A DNA stretch of 64,000 nt, taken from NCBI GenBank assembly GCA_013399115.1, contig VXAA01000604.1, positions 853,307 through 917,306 of the forward strand. Direction: 5' to 3'. The translations under genes and the position numbers were made by a program. Of the stretch, positions 1 to 13,759 are shown piece by piece. How positions within the stretch are numbered: the first letter of the stretch is position 1; each line of letters opens with the position of its first letter. The notes beneath the pieces are model-generated. The model was given only the letters and a program-made list of their open reading frames with translations. It was not told the origin of the DNA and searched no databases. Source of the stretch: Anseranas semipalmata (lineage: Eukaryota; Chordata; Aves; Anseriformes; Anseranatidae).

Positions 1-2078
1 GGAAGAACAAGAGTGTTGGGTGAAGGGTGCAGAAACCTGGAGACTGAATGCAAGCTGCGTTCTGGTTTTGGCTCGTTCTGTTTGGGCATGTTGCCTGGCC
101 AGAGCCCTGCCGGCTGGCTGCTCTCATCCTTGGTGCCTTTACCTTGCAGCAGGGAGCCGTGCTTCATGGTCTTCTCCTTCCTCCACCAGGCCATGCAGAT
201 GGGTGCCTGGGCCCTGGCTGCACGGCAGCCCCTGGGCAGTGGCTTCTCCTTCTGGGTGATGGAAAGTGGCCGCTCTCTGCTGCAGGAGCTCACGGGGGCA
301 AAACCCCTGAGCTGGGAGCTGGGTTCACCCAGATGGAAGAGTTGTGGGAGCCAGCAGTTCTTGGGCTGGCCAGGGTTTCTGTGGATCAGAAATACAGTAT
401 AACTTAAAATATATACTTATAACTTAATATATATATATAATTTTGTGGGGGACTAGGCCTCTTGTAACCCTGGGTTTCACACTGGAGGATGCGAGAGTGT
501 TGGAGGCTCTGATTGCTGCAGCTCCAAACTCAAAATGGAAAGTGAGGTGCAAAAATAGTGTTAGAAAGAGTGGGCAGAGCTGCAACGTCATTTCCCTTAG
601 TGTCATGTGCTCCAGCCCTTCCCTCAATTCACCTCTTTGTAAAATAGACGCAGCCAAGCAGAGTTGTGCTGAATAAACAGAGCTGCACCTTTGAGCACGT
701 TTTTGTGTTGTTACAGGGGGACAAGCCATGGGAAAGAAGGAGCCAGAGTGGCAGAGAGAGGAGAGGCTGGCTGGGTAAAGCAACGGCTTGGAAATTCAGG
801 GTTTATTTTTAGGCTTTGCTATAAACTTACTCAGTAAGCATGGCACCGGATCCACATTTCACTTCTCCATCTCAGAAATGCATCTAACTGCCCTTCCCTT
901 TTCCGTCTTGCCTCTTTCAGCTGAAAACCTACAGCTGCAGATCGTGCCCATACTTTGCTTTTTCTATGAGCAAAGCCAGGCACAGAGATCTTGATTTTTG
1001 TCTTGATTCTGTCTTGGTTTTCTGGAAGACGCTGTAACAACCGCTGCTAGTAGGACAACAGGGAGCAAGACCTCATCACCTAAGAGGAACCGGGCTGTGG
1101 TTGGGATTTTCATCAAGGTTTTGGTTCCCAGTACCCCACTTCAGTTTGGGTTTGGATGTCTTGGCTGTTGGGTCAGCCCTCATGCCTGCTCCTTTCCTTC
1201 TGGTCCACCAGTGGAGCTGTGGCCAGCTGACTGCCTGCAGAACCCAACAAATAATGCGCTCGTCCTAGAAACTGCTATCGCAAGCACCTAGAAGTGACCG
1301 GGAGACTCATTTTTCTAACTTTGCTTCTCTCTACTAATTAATTCTTTGACTAATCCCTGCCTGCCTGCCTCGTAGGGGCTTGTTGTGCAGCTTAATTGGA
1401 TTTGTGCCTATGATGCACCTTGCGTGATCAGATGGAAGGCGTTGTTCCCTGCTGTTGGTATTGCTGTTGTTGGATCAACCCTATTGCAAAATCCGGGCAG
1501 GCTTCGTAGTCCTGCCTCACGTGGGCATGTGGGTGGCAGCAAGCAGCAGCTTGGTTTCGGGCTCCTGCTTACAGGAGGAAATATTTTTGTGTTACTGAGC
1601 TGATGCATAAATGAGGGAGCATTTCTATGTGTCTGTGGAAAAGGTGGCTGGCCCTGTCCCTGATCACAGCTTTTGCCAAAGCGCCCAGCAGAAAGCTGAA
1701 GGCTCATATTCAAAACCCAGGTGAGCAAATGATGGGGAGGAACCACGTCAGGATAATCCCTTTTTGTTCCACCAGGGAGCATAGCTTGAATGATTTTGAT
1801 GCAAAGTGCTTTCCAGGTCAACATTCACCTTCCTACTACTTCCTACTTGACAGTCAGTAATTCATCCAGGACAGCCGGCTTGAAAACCTGTGGCTCTTCA
1901 GGCAAGTACAGCTACGGCCAATGCTTGGGTACCAAAATATATCTGCAATCTCTCACATGACCATATCTCGCCCTACATTTGAAAACCCAACTCTACTCTA
2001 AGCACCACCACAAATGCTATTGCCTTTTCTGGGTTTGAGCTGTTAATGTTTGGTAACTCCAGTGAAATCATCCCATTT
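1..2078. other. Intergenic sequence, no gene seen
   Basis: No open frame here resembles a known protein, and no chain of splice sites joining conserved pieces is visible. A short (TA)n run lies at 427-440. An isolated AATAAA at 672-677 has no recognisable gene upstream within the window, although a 3' end of a gene lying to the left cannot be excluded. Confidence 0.55.
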
Positions 2079-2310
2079 CACAGAGTCACAGCATGGCTGA
2101 GGCTGCAAGGCACCTCTGGGTCCATCTGGTCCAACCCCTGTGCTCCAGCAGGGCCACCCAGAGCAGGGTGCCCAGGACCATGTCCAGTTGGCTTTTGAAG
2201 GTCTCCAAGGAGGAGACTCCACAACCTCTCTGGGCAGCCTGTGCCAGTCCTCCATCACCTGCGCAGTGAAGAATTGCTTCCTGATGTCCAGGGGGAACAA
2301 GCTCACGTTG
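2079..2310 (-). mobile_element. CR1 LINE fragment (3' end, minus orientation)
   Basis: Read on the + strand, the segment opens with two degenerate copies of the CR1 terminal octamer in reverse complement (CACAGAGT, CACAGCAT). The usual reverse-complemented CR1 3' region follows: a 'CATCTGGTCCAACCCCTG'-like block, then 'CTCTGGGCAGCCTGTGCCAG', then 'CAGTGAAGAATTGCTTCCTG'. These blocks are typical of avian CR1 3' UTRs. Only the 3' tail is present, as in most 5'-truncated CR1 copies. The inner edge near 2310 is approximate. Its divergence suggests an old insertion. Confidence 0.85.
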
Positions 2311-5300
2311 GTTCTCCCCAGCTCTGAGCCCTGGTTAACCCCTGAAACGTGACCAAGGGCTGAGATCAGCAAATGGGGGTTCCCTCCACCAACTCTCCAT
2401 CGCTGTGCAGAAGTGGAGGGAGCAGCCCGAGCCCCACAGGAGCGTGACAACCTGGGGCCAGCCACGAATGTCTGTGTCCCCGTTGGGTCGCTGCCCTGCC
2501 TGACCGAGCCTGAACGGCTTGCTGTAGCCCATTCTTCACAGACGGGCCCCTGTGAGCACCGCGGGCATTGCTGACCCTCTCATAGTGCCGTTTATTAAGT
2601 GTGCACAGGAGCAGCTTGTGATTACCAACAGTATTTCAGAGAGTTGTTTTTTTTTTTTTAAGGCAGGGAAGGGCCATCAGGTCCCCACTCACTGCACGTG
2701 GCAGAGCATCGCTGGGCCTGGATGCACCGTGTGAAGGGTTCAGTTGCTGCCTGAGCTCATGTGAACAGTGGTGACCAAAGGAGCAGGCTCTGTAATCCTA
2801 TTACTGGTCTCCTAAACCCTACTGACCGCTTAGGCAATGGCTGCAGGCAGTGCTGTGGTGGCTTTCAACTGAGCTCAGGCTGGGAGCCTGCTGCGGGCGG
2901 ACTTGTTTCAGTATCCTGCATCTTCCAAACAACCTTCCCGTGCTCAGCTTGGCTCTGGAGCCCTTGCACTCAAGGGTAGGAGACGGGCACATGAACAAAA
3001 GGCTGACTGGAGCATCACAGCTGATTTTCCGTAGAGTATGACGGTCTTCTGGACAAGCCCTGGTGAACCCAGGCCCAGAAAACCAGCACGGCACCAAGTC
3101 CCTCTGTACAACCTGGAGGCATGGGGATCCTGGGCCCATGTAGATCCACCAGCTCTTGGTGTAGCTTTTTGTACTTAAGCTCACCGAGCAGCACAGCAAA
3201 TGTGGTGCTGTGGGTGAGGAGCTTGCTAAAGCACTAAAAACCACAGAAATGTCTTGGAGCATGGGTGGATGGTGCCTTTCCACGGTGCAGAGGGGTTTAA
3301 CCTTTGGATTAAGCCAGTGGTTTCTTCCCAGCTGACACCAAACCCAAACCACATGTCGGGCTTTGCAAAGCACGACAGCATGGTGCTGAGGTTTGCATTG
3401 CGGTTTGATTGCATGGTTTTGCATTGTATGGCGCATTGCACCGAGGTTTGCAATGCGTGGTGCTGCAGCAGCGTGCTGCACGCGTGGGAGCAGGGTTGGT
3501 ACAGACGGGTCCTACCCTGGGGAGCCAAGTATCAGTGTTTTTAGCAGCAGGCAGTCACTTTGGGTGCAAACACTTCATTCCACAGACTCCCCAGTTTTCC
3601 ATCGACGCCTCCCTCCCCCAGGGAGATACCAGCCCACCGGCACGTTAAACGATGCTTGCCCGCAACGAGCCGCGGTGAGGTGTTCCCGTGACGTGGGAGC
3701 CCTCCTGCGCCATCCCGGCAGGCACCGTGGGAGGAAGGACGCTGCTGACGTGGGCTGGGGAAAGCCCTCGGCCTCGCCCGCCGTGCAGGGCTGGGACGTG
3801 CCGCCTGCGTTGCGTTAGGAGCCGGCAGCTCCGATCGGCGCGTGGGCAACCGGCGCTGCCAGAACCTGCTCGCCCAGCAGCGCCGATGGCCGCTTCCCCG
3901 CATTTTTCGTTGGTGACTTGCAAGCAGGCTTCCTGTTTGTGAGATGATAGAGAACAACCACAGCCTGGATGAGCACACTGTGCCAAAGCCCGGCTCATCC
4001 CTGCCACGGCATTTACTGGATGCTGCCTTGGCTTGGTGCTGTTGTGAAAGCTTTCTTCCTCTTCCAGCAGCTCAGAAACCAAGAGCTGGGGCTGCAAATC
4101 ACTAAATCAGCTTTAAAATAGTTGCAGGGGTTGCAGTCTGTGCTCTCGTCACTAATTTGGGGCATCACGGGGGAGAATGAGGTGCTTTTTGAAGTTTCTC
4201 TCTGAACACAAAACAGAAAATGGAAGATCTGCAGGCTGGGCATCAGGGGTGATTACCCACCCGGATCCACACCTGCTGGGAAAGGAACGCTCACTGCTGG
4301 CACCTAGAAGAAGACATTTACCTTCTCCCCATGATGAAGCCTTTCCAAGCCCAGTCCAGCTAAAAAGGATTAGCCAGAAACATCAGTGCCACCATCGAGG
4401 TGGCACCCCACAGGTCCCTGGGACATGGGGACATCTCCTCCAGGCATTAGCACGGAATGAGGACCCTGGGTTGCGGGGCAGGTGCATGGCTTCTTGCCTG
4501 CACCGAGGAGCAGGCGAGGGCATCGCTCATCAGAGCAATCTCGTCCCTCCTCCCGAGGGCTGTGGCAGGCCCCAGGCAGCTGGGGCTGGTGTAGGATGAG
4601 GGCAATCCCATCCCACAGCTGGGGACAGGAGGTGCTGCCCCAGGGCACAAAGCCCAAGGGAAGGGACCAGGGCTGCTGATGGTGCCTGGGGCTGGGGAGG
4701 GCTGCAGGGCTCAGCTACCGAGGTGCAAACCCTGGGCTCAGCCTGGTAAGGGCTGCACGTGGCGTTATTTTGGCTTTCTGCAGAGGTGGCGATGTGGGGA
4801 GGGTTGCGGGGGTGCCGGTGGGGCTCAGCCAGTGGTACCCCAGGGACTGGCACTGCCACTGGTGTCCTGCGCTGCTCCTTCACAGCAGAGAGGGAAGGGG
4901 AGCTGCTGGTCTGTAGCCAGCACCTGCGGGTGGGCAGGGGAGGTCCCCATGCCCCCCTGATCCCAGCTTGGGTGTCCCAGTGCTCGCTTTGCGTGGTGGC
5001 TGAGCTCCTGGAGCTGCCCGGCACATCCCATAGTGAGGTGCCTCTCCCCAGCCTCCAGCATCCCTCCTTTCTCTAGGTTGTCCAGGCTGGCGAGGCCACC
5101 AGGACCCATGTCCCCAGCACTGGGGGGTGGCACCCGGGTGAAGGACCGAGAGGACCCCATGCACTCTCGCAGGATTCAGCGCACCCTGGCAATGGTCCCT
5201 CTAAACGTGAATGTCCCAGGCTTGGTGGCATGTGTTGATAGCCAGGGGGTGTCCCTGTGCGCCCCCCCGCCTGTGCTGGGCTGTGGTGGCTGGGATGGGT

Positions 5301-5552
5301 CCATGGAGCGGCTGGAGAAGTCGGGTCCTTGGCGTGTCCCTTTGGTGCTGGCCGGGAGCACCGAGGGCCACCACGGGCTGGCGGTCCCTGGGGTGAGGAC
5401 CGCAGGGTGCTCTGCAGGATGCTGGGGGCAGTGTCACCCTGGCTGATGCGGGGACATTTCTGGGTGGAAATCCCACCTGGGGCAATGACACAGCCTCTCT
5501 GGGATGGATCTTGCATTGCCAACATCTCCCCGAATGCTGAGGCTGCCCAGAT

Positions 5553-5582
5553 TAAAAAAACAAAACAAAACAAAACAAAAAC
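5553..5582. repeat. (AAAAC)n simple repeat
   Basis: An A-run is followed by four to five AAAAC units. It could be the worn tail of a retroposed sequence, but no element body is recognisable on either side. Confidence 0.8.
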
Positions 5583-8500
5583 AGTCAGAGGTAATAATAA
5601 TAATTGCTGTGGCTCTTGGGGCAGTTTGGAGTGGGGACAGCTGGCTGTTGCCAATGCTGCTGATGTCCCATAGCCCATGTTGGATGGTGCTGTGCCTCAG
5701 TTTCCCCATCCACACAGATGGCTGCAGGGTCCCTCTCCTGCTCCAGGCGTGCTCCCGGTGGGAACAGCAGACGTCCTTTGCTCCAAGTTGCTCCTGCGTG
5801 GCCCTGGCAAAGCCGGAGCTCGTGTCACGGCTCTGAAGCCCCGGTGTGGCGGTTCCCCGGGCATCAGCAGGGATTTGGCTCAAAGCAGCCGGGACTATCA
5901 CCATGCCACAAGTAACACGGGTCTGGCGGGGAACCCTGCGCACCTGTGATGCCAGTTTTGTTTGGCCTGTGAAGAAACCCTCTCTCTGCTTCCCCAAACC
6001 ACCCAAAACTGGTGACTGCACCCACAGCAGGGGTGGGCTCTCACTGCATCTTACCCTGGCCAAGCACAGAGAAAATCCCGATGTTCTCGAAGCGTTGCTT
6101 TGCTCGGCTGTGCCGTTTCTCTCCTTTCCCTCCCCGGGGAAGCACGTGGGCACGACCTGGTGCTGCTGATCCAGCAGGTGCTGCTGGAGTGGGGGGAAAT
6201 CGTGCGTGTCCCCCTCGAATACCAGCTCAGGGCTGCGGTGCCTGCTCGGAGGGGTTTTCTGCCCTTGCATGGGGCAGGAAAGGTGCTGAGCCTCCTTGGG
6301 GCGATGTGAGCCGGCCCCTGCCGAACCAGACGGGGTCTGGGCTCCAGCCGGGGTTCTGGTATTGAACCCTGCACATAGCAAAGGGCTTGCTTCTGTTGAC
6401 CTCCCTAGGAAGCGATGTCCCTGCCCGCGCAGGGAGCGTTGGCATTTCGCACCGCTGGGCACTGCACTCTCACCAGGTAAAGGCTCCAGGAGCACCGAGC
6501 GATGGGACAGCCTCCTGTGCATCCCCTTTTAAAGCCATAAAAGTGCCTGTGTCCCCTTCAGCTCTGTCACCAGCAGGTCTTGGGAGCTCTGGAGTGGTTA
6601 AGGCAGCGTCATCTCCCTGCAGGTGTAATGGGAATTCTCCACTCTGGGGCTCAGGGATGGATGTGTTCAAGGCAGGATGAGGCCGAAGCCCTTGAGGACA
6701 ACTCGGGACATTCCCAGGTTTGGGGCAGGGAGGATGCAGCAGGAGATGGGCTGCTCCTGGTGCAGCAGCGTGGCCGGGCTCCCCAGGGGCTGCAGGGGGG
6801 GCGGTGGGGGGGTCTGGCTGCAAGTGCAGGGAAGCACCTGGAGGGTTTGTAGTTTCTCAGTGACTTTTCCTGATGTCCTGTGGCCCTGTAAGCCTTACAC
6901 CCAGCACAAGAAGGCAGCAGACCACCCGTTTCAGCAGCTTGAATGCATCCACAGCATGAAACACCTGTAATTAGGCTCGGAGGCACGCGGCCCGTTACAG
7001 AGCCCGGCCGGTCCCAGACCGTTTGCATTCGGTGCTCGTGAGCAAGGAGCAATTACTGAGCCAGCAGCCGGAGGTGGAATCGAGGAGTGATTCACTGCAG
7101 AGCCCTGCTACGGCCAGGCAGGAGGCAATGCAATGGCCCCGCAGACACCGAATGAGGAGAGGGAGCAGAGGTGCTGCTTGCTCTGCCCCCCTGGCATGGG
7201 GAGGGTCCCAGCCCCTCGCAGCTGGTGATGCAAGGTGCTGCTAATCAGCTAGATTAGGGTAAGTGCACGGGCACAATAATGCGTGTTGTGTGCTCTGGCA
7301 GCAGAAGTCCCAAAGGGCAGGGGGCCACCGATGGCTGTGTCACCAGCGTGCCGCGGGGTGATGCTCCCAGGGTGATGGAAGAAGCTCTGCTTCGGGCTCG
7401 GTAGTGATCAGGTGGGGTTTGGGCTGGGGGCACGGGATGGGCGCCCAGGAGGGCAGGGAGCTCTGGGACGGGTGCTGCTATTGCAGAAAAGCAAACTTGC
7501 ACCAGCAGCATCTGCTGGTGGGAATAAAGCCAACGTGGATGGAGACACTTCCTTAGGGAACAACAGAAACTCCTTTCAAATGCAACTGCTTGCCAAATGG
7601 GTTGAACCAGGTGAAAATAAAGTTCTTAGTGAGTCTTTTCCCCCAGAACGAGGGAGTTTGTAGGGCTGGCATGTTTGTTTTAAGTTGGGCAGGGCGGGCA
7701 CCCCATGAGAAGTGAGTTGCAGCCTGGGCAGGTTCAACGCGCACGAGCCCAAAGCACTCGTGCACACCAGGCTGCTTTGCTCCAGGCTAATTCAGAGCCA
7801 GCTTTTGCCAAAATCAACGTGTTTGTGCAAAAGGCTGCGATGAGGTGGCCTGTAGTGGTAAGAGAAAAAAAAATAAAGCTTTTGCCAAAGAAATTTCTCC
7901 CCTGCTGCACTAATGGCCTCAGAGCACTACAGGGCACCTCTTCAAGGTTCTGTGTATCTAAAGCCAAATCCTACAAGCTGCAGGAATTGCCTTCAAAGTG
8001 CTTAATTAATTCTTTTTTCCTTAAAGTTCCAGCTCCTGAAAACATGTGGTTGCAAGGAGATAACATTGCTTCTGCAGAGAAAAACGCCATTTTTGGGTCA
8101 AGGCTGCCACTACCAAAAACAATGACCAAAAGCCTGCTCCTATTTTCTCTTGAACCCCATGACTCCGGCGAACCAAGTCACCAGGTCCCACCGCTTTGAG
8201 CGCCGGGGCTGACATCAGCAAAGGCTCAGTGCGAGCGGCGAGGGAAGTGAAAAAGCTTTGCATTTGGGTAAGGCTGCAAACTTGGGTTGCCAAACAGGAT
8301 ACGGGCAGGGAAGGCGGCTGGGCGAGGAGGCTGCGGCGAGCCGGCTGCCGCTCGCCCTTGTGCTCGGGTGCGTCGCTTGCTGCTGATCATAACTAACATG
8401 CGTTATAGACTGAGTTAATTGCTTATTTGGAGGCTCTGCTCAGAGCTCTTTGCTGCTATAGGGGTTTGGATGAGCCTTGAGATTTAGTTTTGCTGAAATG

Positions 8501-9741
8501 AATGCTGATGTTAAAAAAAAAATCCTACGGTTCTGTATGCTGGGGAGGGTCCTCGCAGGGCAGCAGTGGTCCGTCCCTGCAGCAAAGAGCTGCGGAAAAA
8601 GCTGGGATGTGGGCCAGACCCCAACTTGCGTTTGCCTGTTGACCAGGTTTGGTGCCGCCGTGCGTGCTGAGCCGCCTGCGCTGCTTCCCCACATCGGCAA
8701 CCTGCAGCTCTCACCTCTTTGCCGGAGACACGACCCTGTCGCTTCAGCTTTCTGAGGCCGTGCAAGTGCCACGTCCGCCTTCTTCCCCCAGTTTCTTTCC
8801 CTTTAGCCTAAAGTGACTGTCGTAGGATTAAAAAGGAAAATTCAAACAAAAATGCTGCTGAAGGAGAGTGGTTGGGGTTTGTACCTGCTTTTATTCTATG
8901 CACCATGGCTGGAAGAGCCAGAGGCTTTGTGGGGGACGCGGGGGCTTTGCAAAGGCTCTCCGTCTTTTTTCCATTGCCTGTTGAGAGCAACCTTACCAAA
9001 ACAAATCCCCAAAGCTGGGAATAACCCCCAAAACAACCTATAGGAGCTTCCTGCAAACCACCCCAGAAGTGATGAGCAGGAGATGGGGCTTTCATCAACG
9101 TGCTCCCGTGAGGCTGGAGGTGAAGCGCTGCCTCTGCAATTGGGTTTCACTGCGATCTTGAGCAAGTTTCTGGCTCGTAGAAGTTGGTCAGTGTTGCAAG
9201 GCATTATCTCCTGGTCACCTGCGGTGGGAGGGCATCCTCCGAAACCTGCTGGGCACGGAGCTGCCCAGCCAGCCCGGGCAGTGCGCAGGGAAGGGAATGG
9301 CTTGGCTGTGCTGGCATTGAGCTGGTGTGAGATAAAGCTCTTATCTGGCTGTGAAGGTGGAGGTGGAGAGGCTCACCCTGTGCCAAAATTACCCCTCACC
9401 TGCACATGGAGGTTGAAGGACAGCACGGACCTGGTCGAAATCCATCCTTGCCTGGTTCAGAGCAGGGCTTGATGAGAGGAAAAGTGGGAAAATCCCAATT
9501 TGGGGTCTCTCGGGCTTCCCTCGTGGTGGGAACGAGCGGCGTGCTGGCTGTGCTCGCTGCTTTGCTGGTGCACGCTGGGGAGCTGGGGTGAGCCTGAGCA
9601 GGAGACTCAAGGAGAGCCCAGGCCAGGAGCTAGGCTGCCAGAATAGGGCTGGTGGCCACCAAAGTGACATTTGAGTTGGGACTGTGGGTTGCCCAGGCGT
9701 GCTCTGGTGCGACAGACATAAAGAATTATCTGTGCATGAAT

Positions 9742-9765
9742 GTGTGCATGTGTGTGTGTGCATGT
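9742..9765. repeat. TG-rich microsatellite
   Basis: Alternating GTGTGCATGTGTGTG-type repeat, imperfect, in intergenic DNA. Confidence 0.7.
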
Positions 9766-12700
9766 TTAAGCAAAGGTGTAACTGCTACTTGAATGAAGAG
9801 AAAGTGGTTTGGGTGCAAACATCCAGGCATAAGGAGATTTGTGTTGCTTAAATGTGTTTTAACTGCGAAGGCAAACTGTCACTTCAGCTGTTTTGTAGGA
9901 AAAGTGTAAAAGTGAGAGTGCGTCGGAGACAGAAATGCTGATTTTTCCCCCCCAGAAGCTGATGTCGCCCAGCCAATGCTCGTGCCTGGTGCAGCAGCAC
10001 AGCCACGCAGATGTGGCAAATGCTGCGGGACGGCCGGGTCATGCCATGTCCCTTGGCCCCATCCCCAGCACCAGCACTGGGTCACCCCTGCTAAACCTTT
10101 CAGTGCTGACCTGGCCCACCTTGGCCGCATCCTGCCACATCCCCAGCAAATTATTGCGAACCTGCTGGGGAATGCACACCCACCTCCATCGCCTCTTCTC
10201 AACATCCCTCTCGTGTTTCCTTACCTATGGAAAACCTCCGCTTCCTGAGCGGTGCGCAGGAAAATCCCCGCACGTCCCCAGCCCTCCTGCCCTCTAATCC
10301 CTTTATGGTGTTTGTGCCGGGCTCCCCCACACCGACCCTGCTCTTTGCCTTCCCTGTAATCTCCCCGTCAAACAGTTTGGGCAGGGGACAGAGCGGCACG
10401 TGCTGTTTGGAGCAGCCGGACCCAGACCGGGCAGAGGGAACGCTCTCGCATGGGGCTGCTGGCAATGCTCTGGAGGTTTTACCCATGAACAGCAACCAGG
10501 GCAAAAAAACCTTGTTTCAGAGCATCACCGTGATTTCTGGAGGATAATTTGGAATAAAACCCAAATTCTCCATCCCGATAGCTCCGCTTTGTGCTGTGCT
10601 GGGGTGCTGGGGGGCTGACCACCGGCCAAGGCTGCAGCACCCCCAGGTGCCCACCCCGCTGCTTGTGGCTGGGGAAGGTGTGGGCAGCAATGGGTCCTTT
10701 GTCCAAAGTCACCCCGGCTTGTATCTGTTTAACCCATTCTTGGTAAAGCACGTCGTGTTCCTGAAGTTTTTCAACCTGCAAAATTTGCTAAGGCTTTTAT
10801 TGTTAATAAAGCAACGGCTTTAATAATATCTTTGGTGTATCTTGGCAAGGCTGGGAAACGCTCGGGGCTGATAAAGCCTCAAAGTCAGGGAGATAAAACC
10901 TGGAAGAGTTTCGGCCTTGGCCAGAGCTCCCCGGGGGTCACTGGCTGCAGCCTGACCCCAAACCCAGGTGCTGGGGAGGGGGCTCAGTGTGGAGCCGTGG
11001 GAGGTCCCCGCCGAGCCCGCGCTCACCTCCGAGCATCGCAGCCACTGCAAGGGAGGCGATGGCTCATCCAGACCAGGGATCTGCTCCTCCCGCAGTCCTA
11101 TAGCTGGAGAAAACCCTCCCAAGTCTGGAGATTTAATCTGTGGCCGTTTACAGACACGAGGACATCCCCGCTCCTGCCTCCATCCCTCCGGCACGCCGAC
11201 CTTGGGGGGGTCACGCATCCCTCCCCGGGTGCCTGGCGGTGGTTAATGTTTGCTGTGCCTGTCGCGGAGCCGAGCGGGCAGGAGCCCGCTGTTTGCAAAG
11301 AGCACGGAGCTCCTCAGCTGGAGGGTAAAAAGTGGTTCAAGAGGCTCAGGGATCCGGGTCGGAATTGTGGTCATTGCTATTAGTGTACCGTCGAGTTTAT
11401 GCTGTGGAAATGGCTGGAATTAGACCATGGTGAGATAAGACTTGATCCCAAGGCGGACAGCAAAATACAAATAACCCGGTGTTCAACATTGTATGGCAGA
11501 AATACCTTGCTAAAATCCCTAGCAGGCTTTTGTCGCTAAACAACAACACGGCACCCACCAAATATTTGGTGAGCTGCCCCATTGGCGGTGTTTGGGGCAG
11601 GGATGGGACCCTGCGCTCGCGGGCTGGAGCCGTCCCTGCTGCCCCGAAGCAGCCATAAACACGCCCTGTTTGCCCTCCCGGCTGGGCTTTGACCAGGTGA
11701 GGGATTACCGGTGTTTATTCTGTCTTCCCAGTTCGGGTATTTTGGTGCTCGGCACTTCCAGCTGTCCAAAAATGAGTTTTCCTCCCTGAGCCACACGGTT
11801 ACTACTGGACATTAGTACAGTCTGCATTTGTTTTGTTTCTCCCTATTTTTGAGCCTGCTGTGTACGTGCTTTTGGGGCATTTCTGGGCACATTCAGGAGG
11901 GAAAACCAGAGCTTTTGTTGGGCATAAAGCGGGGGACTCGAGGCAGCGCAGGTCTTGGCTGAACCCCGGCATCGTGCAGCTCACGTGGAAGCATCACCAC
12001 TGCGTTAGACCCATCCAGCGCTGCGGGGGGCTCAGTGCTGGCCGCTCTCAGGGTGGGGTTTGCGATGTTTTCCCAGGGCTGGGGCTGTGGGTTCTCCCCC
12101 CTCGCCCCTGGCCGTGGAAGCGCAGCACCAGCCCCTGCATCGCCCATGGGCTCCAGCTCCCATGCGGGAGCCTCCGCGCAGCCCAGCACGGGCAGGGGGA
12201 CAGTGACAGGGCCAGCATGGCCACGGCCATGCAGCTGCCTTGGGAACGCCTCCGGGAACCCGCCTGGGTTGTACACCCAGGCACACGCTTCCTCCTGGGC
12301 TGCCGCCCCGTTTGTGGCAATTTCCAGCCAGGAACGAGGAAATGTTGGGCTTTGCAGCCAGATTTATGGATGTGTCCCCGAAATACCCCGGTGAAGGAAG
12401 TGGCTGGTTCGGAGCCGCATGCTTTGAGGGGCTCATGCAAAAGGTCCCTGCGTGTCACCCAGCATGGAGGGTGACACCAGGGAGCCCTGTGCCCCCTGCC
12501 ACTTCTGCTCCGGTAACCTCGGGCGCATCCCTGGGTGCTGACCTCCTTCCCCCGGGGCAGCACCTGCAGGTGGCGGGGTAGGTGGTGGGGTGGGTGACGT
12601 CCAGGTGCCACTGATGTCACAACCCAGGGACCAAAATTGCTAATTAGGTTTTGCCTCTGTGTCTGTCGATCTCATTTCCTGGTGCTTGTGCAATCTCTTC

Positions 12701-13759
12701 TTTCTTCCCGGTTGTTTATCCGCCTGCGGGAGCAAAACACCTCCAGAAGAAAACCAGAGCTGCGGGTGGGTGCCCGGCAAGGAGGCGCAGGGGAGGGTTT
12801 GCTGCAAGGGGGTTTTTTAGCTGCCCCGGTGGCATGGAGATGTTTCACTGTTTTGCACAAAAACATTCCTGGGAGTGAGTCAGGCAGCCGAAAGCATGAG
12901 TCTGCCTTGCAGACCCGGCGAGGTAGCAAAGCCCCAAGCTGCTCTGGAGCCCAGCCATGTGTTAAAGTATTTTCTCCTCTTCTAAAATTGAAAAACAAGG
13001 GAGAGTGGGGAGTTGCAGCACGCTCACGCGGCTCTGGTGGCTGGGACTTTTGGGGGTTTATTTGAAATCCTCTCCCTCCCCCCCATAAAACAGTATCAGA
13101 GGGTTTAAGATAACGCCCGGGAGCCGCCGGCGCTGGCTGTTTGCACTGCAGCTGCGTTCGTGCCCGTCGGTGCGCTGGGGCGCTTTTGATCTGCCTGCTT
13201 GGACAACCGGGAACCCTGCAATGCCGTATCTATGGCAAAGCAAAAAGGCAGCGGCCTGTTTAATTAACCTAATTGAGATTCGGTTTTCAGCTTGATAGCT
13301 GGAAATTGCCTCTGTATTGAAATAATCTACTCCAGTTCCCACCTGTTTGCTTAGTTCGCGTAGCCGACTGCAAATCGGAGCAGAGCCATTGCTGCGTGCG
13401 GACGGGTTTTGCTTCTAAAGGTATTTAGCGATGCTCCGGTGCTTGAAAATGTAAAATACTGCTCTTTGGCTCAACAGCTCATCTGTGCCAGGGGTGGAAG
13501 GCGGCGGGCAGCGGCTGGCCCTCGAGGAGAAGCTGGGTGCTCGGAGCGGGACGGGATTCCCGGGGAGCGCAGCTCCGCAGGGCACGGTCCCAGGGGGTGC
13601 TGGGGGGGAGCCTGGCACCCAGCGGGGCCACCCAGTCCCAGCCTCCTGCCCTGGAGCGGGGCCGGGGGGCAAAACGCCAGCGGGGTGACCCTACAGAAAC
13701 AAAGCGCCGGGACGGAGGTGGTAGATAAGAGTTTAAATAGACAGGACTCGTTATTTTTA

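Larger units (their letters stand above)
2311..13759. other. Intergenic sequence left of the glutamine synthetase gene
   Basis: This is about 11.4 kb of moderately GC-rich DNA with no recognisable exon. The long minus-strand frame at 5434-6522 (362 codons) has no domain-like composition and is rich in Pro, Gly, Arg and Ser, as chance frames in GC-rich DNA are. Small features are an (AAAAC)n run at 5553-5582 and a TG-rich run at 9742-9765. Scattered AATAAA words (for example near 7529, 7617, 10555 and 10807) have no gene attached. Confidence 0.5.

Noticed and set aside
2043..2465. 140-codon minus-strand frame that looked protein-like (FPLDIRKQFFTAQVMEDWHR region)
   Set aside because: It is the translated CR1 3' tail, a repeat fragment and not a host gene.
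5434..6522. 362-codon open frame on the minus strand
   Set aside because: It spans an (AAAAC)n repeat, has the Pro/Gly/Ser/Arg-rich make-up of chance GC-rich frames, and shows no domain motif.
7705..8199. 164-codon plus-strand frame with a mixed composition
   Set aside because: It looked less GC-driven than others, but it contains an A-rich poly(A)-signal-like stretch inside, lacks any known motif and has no exon-like splice context.
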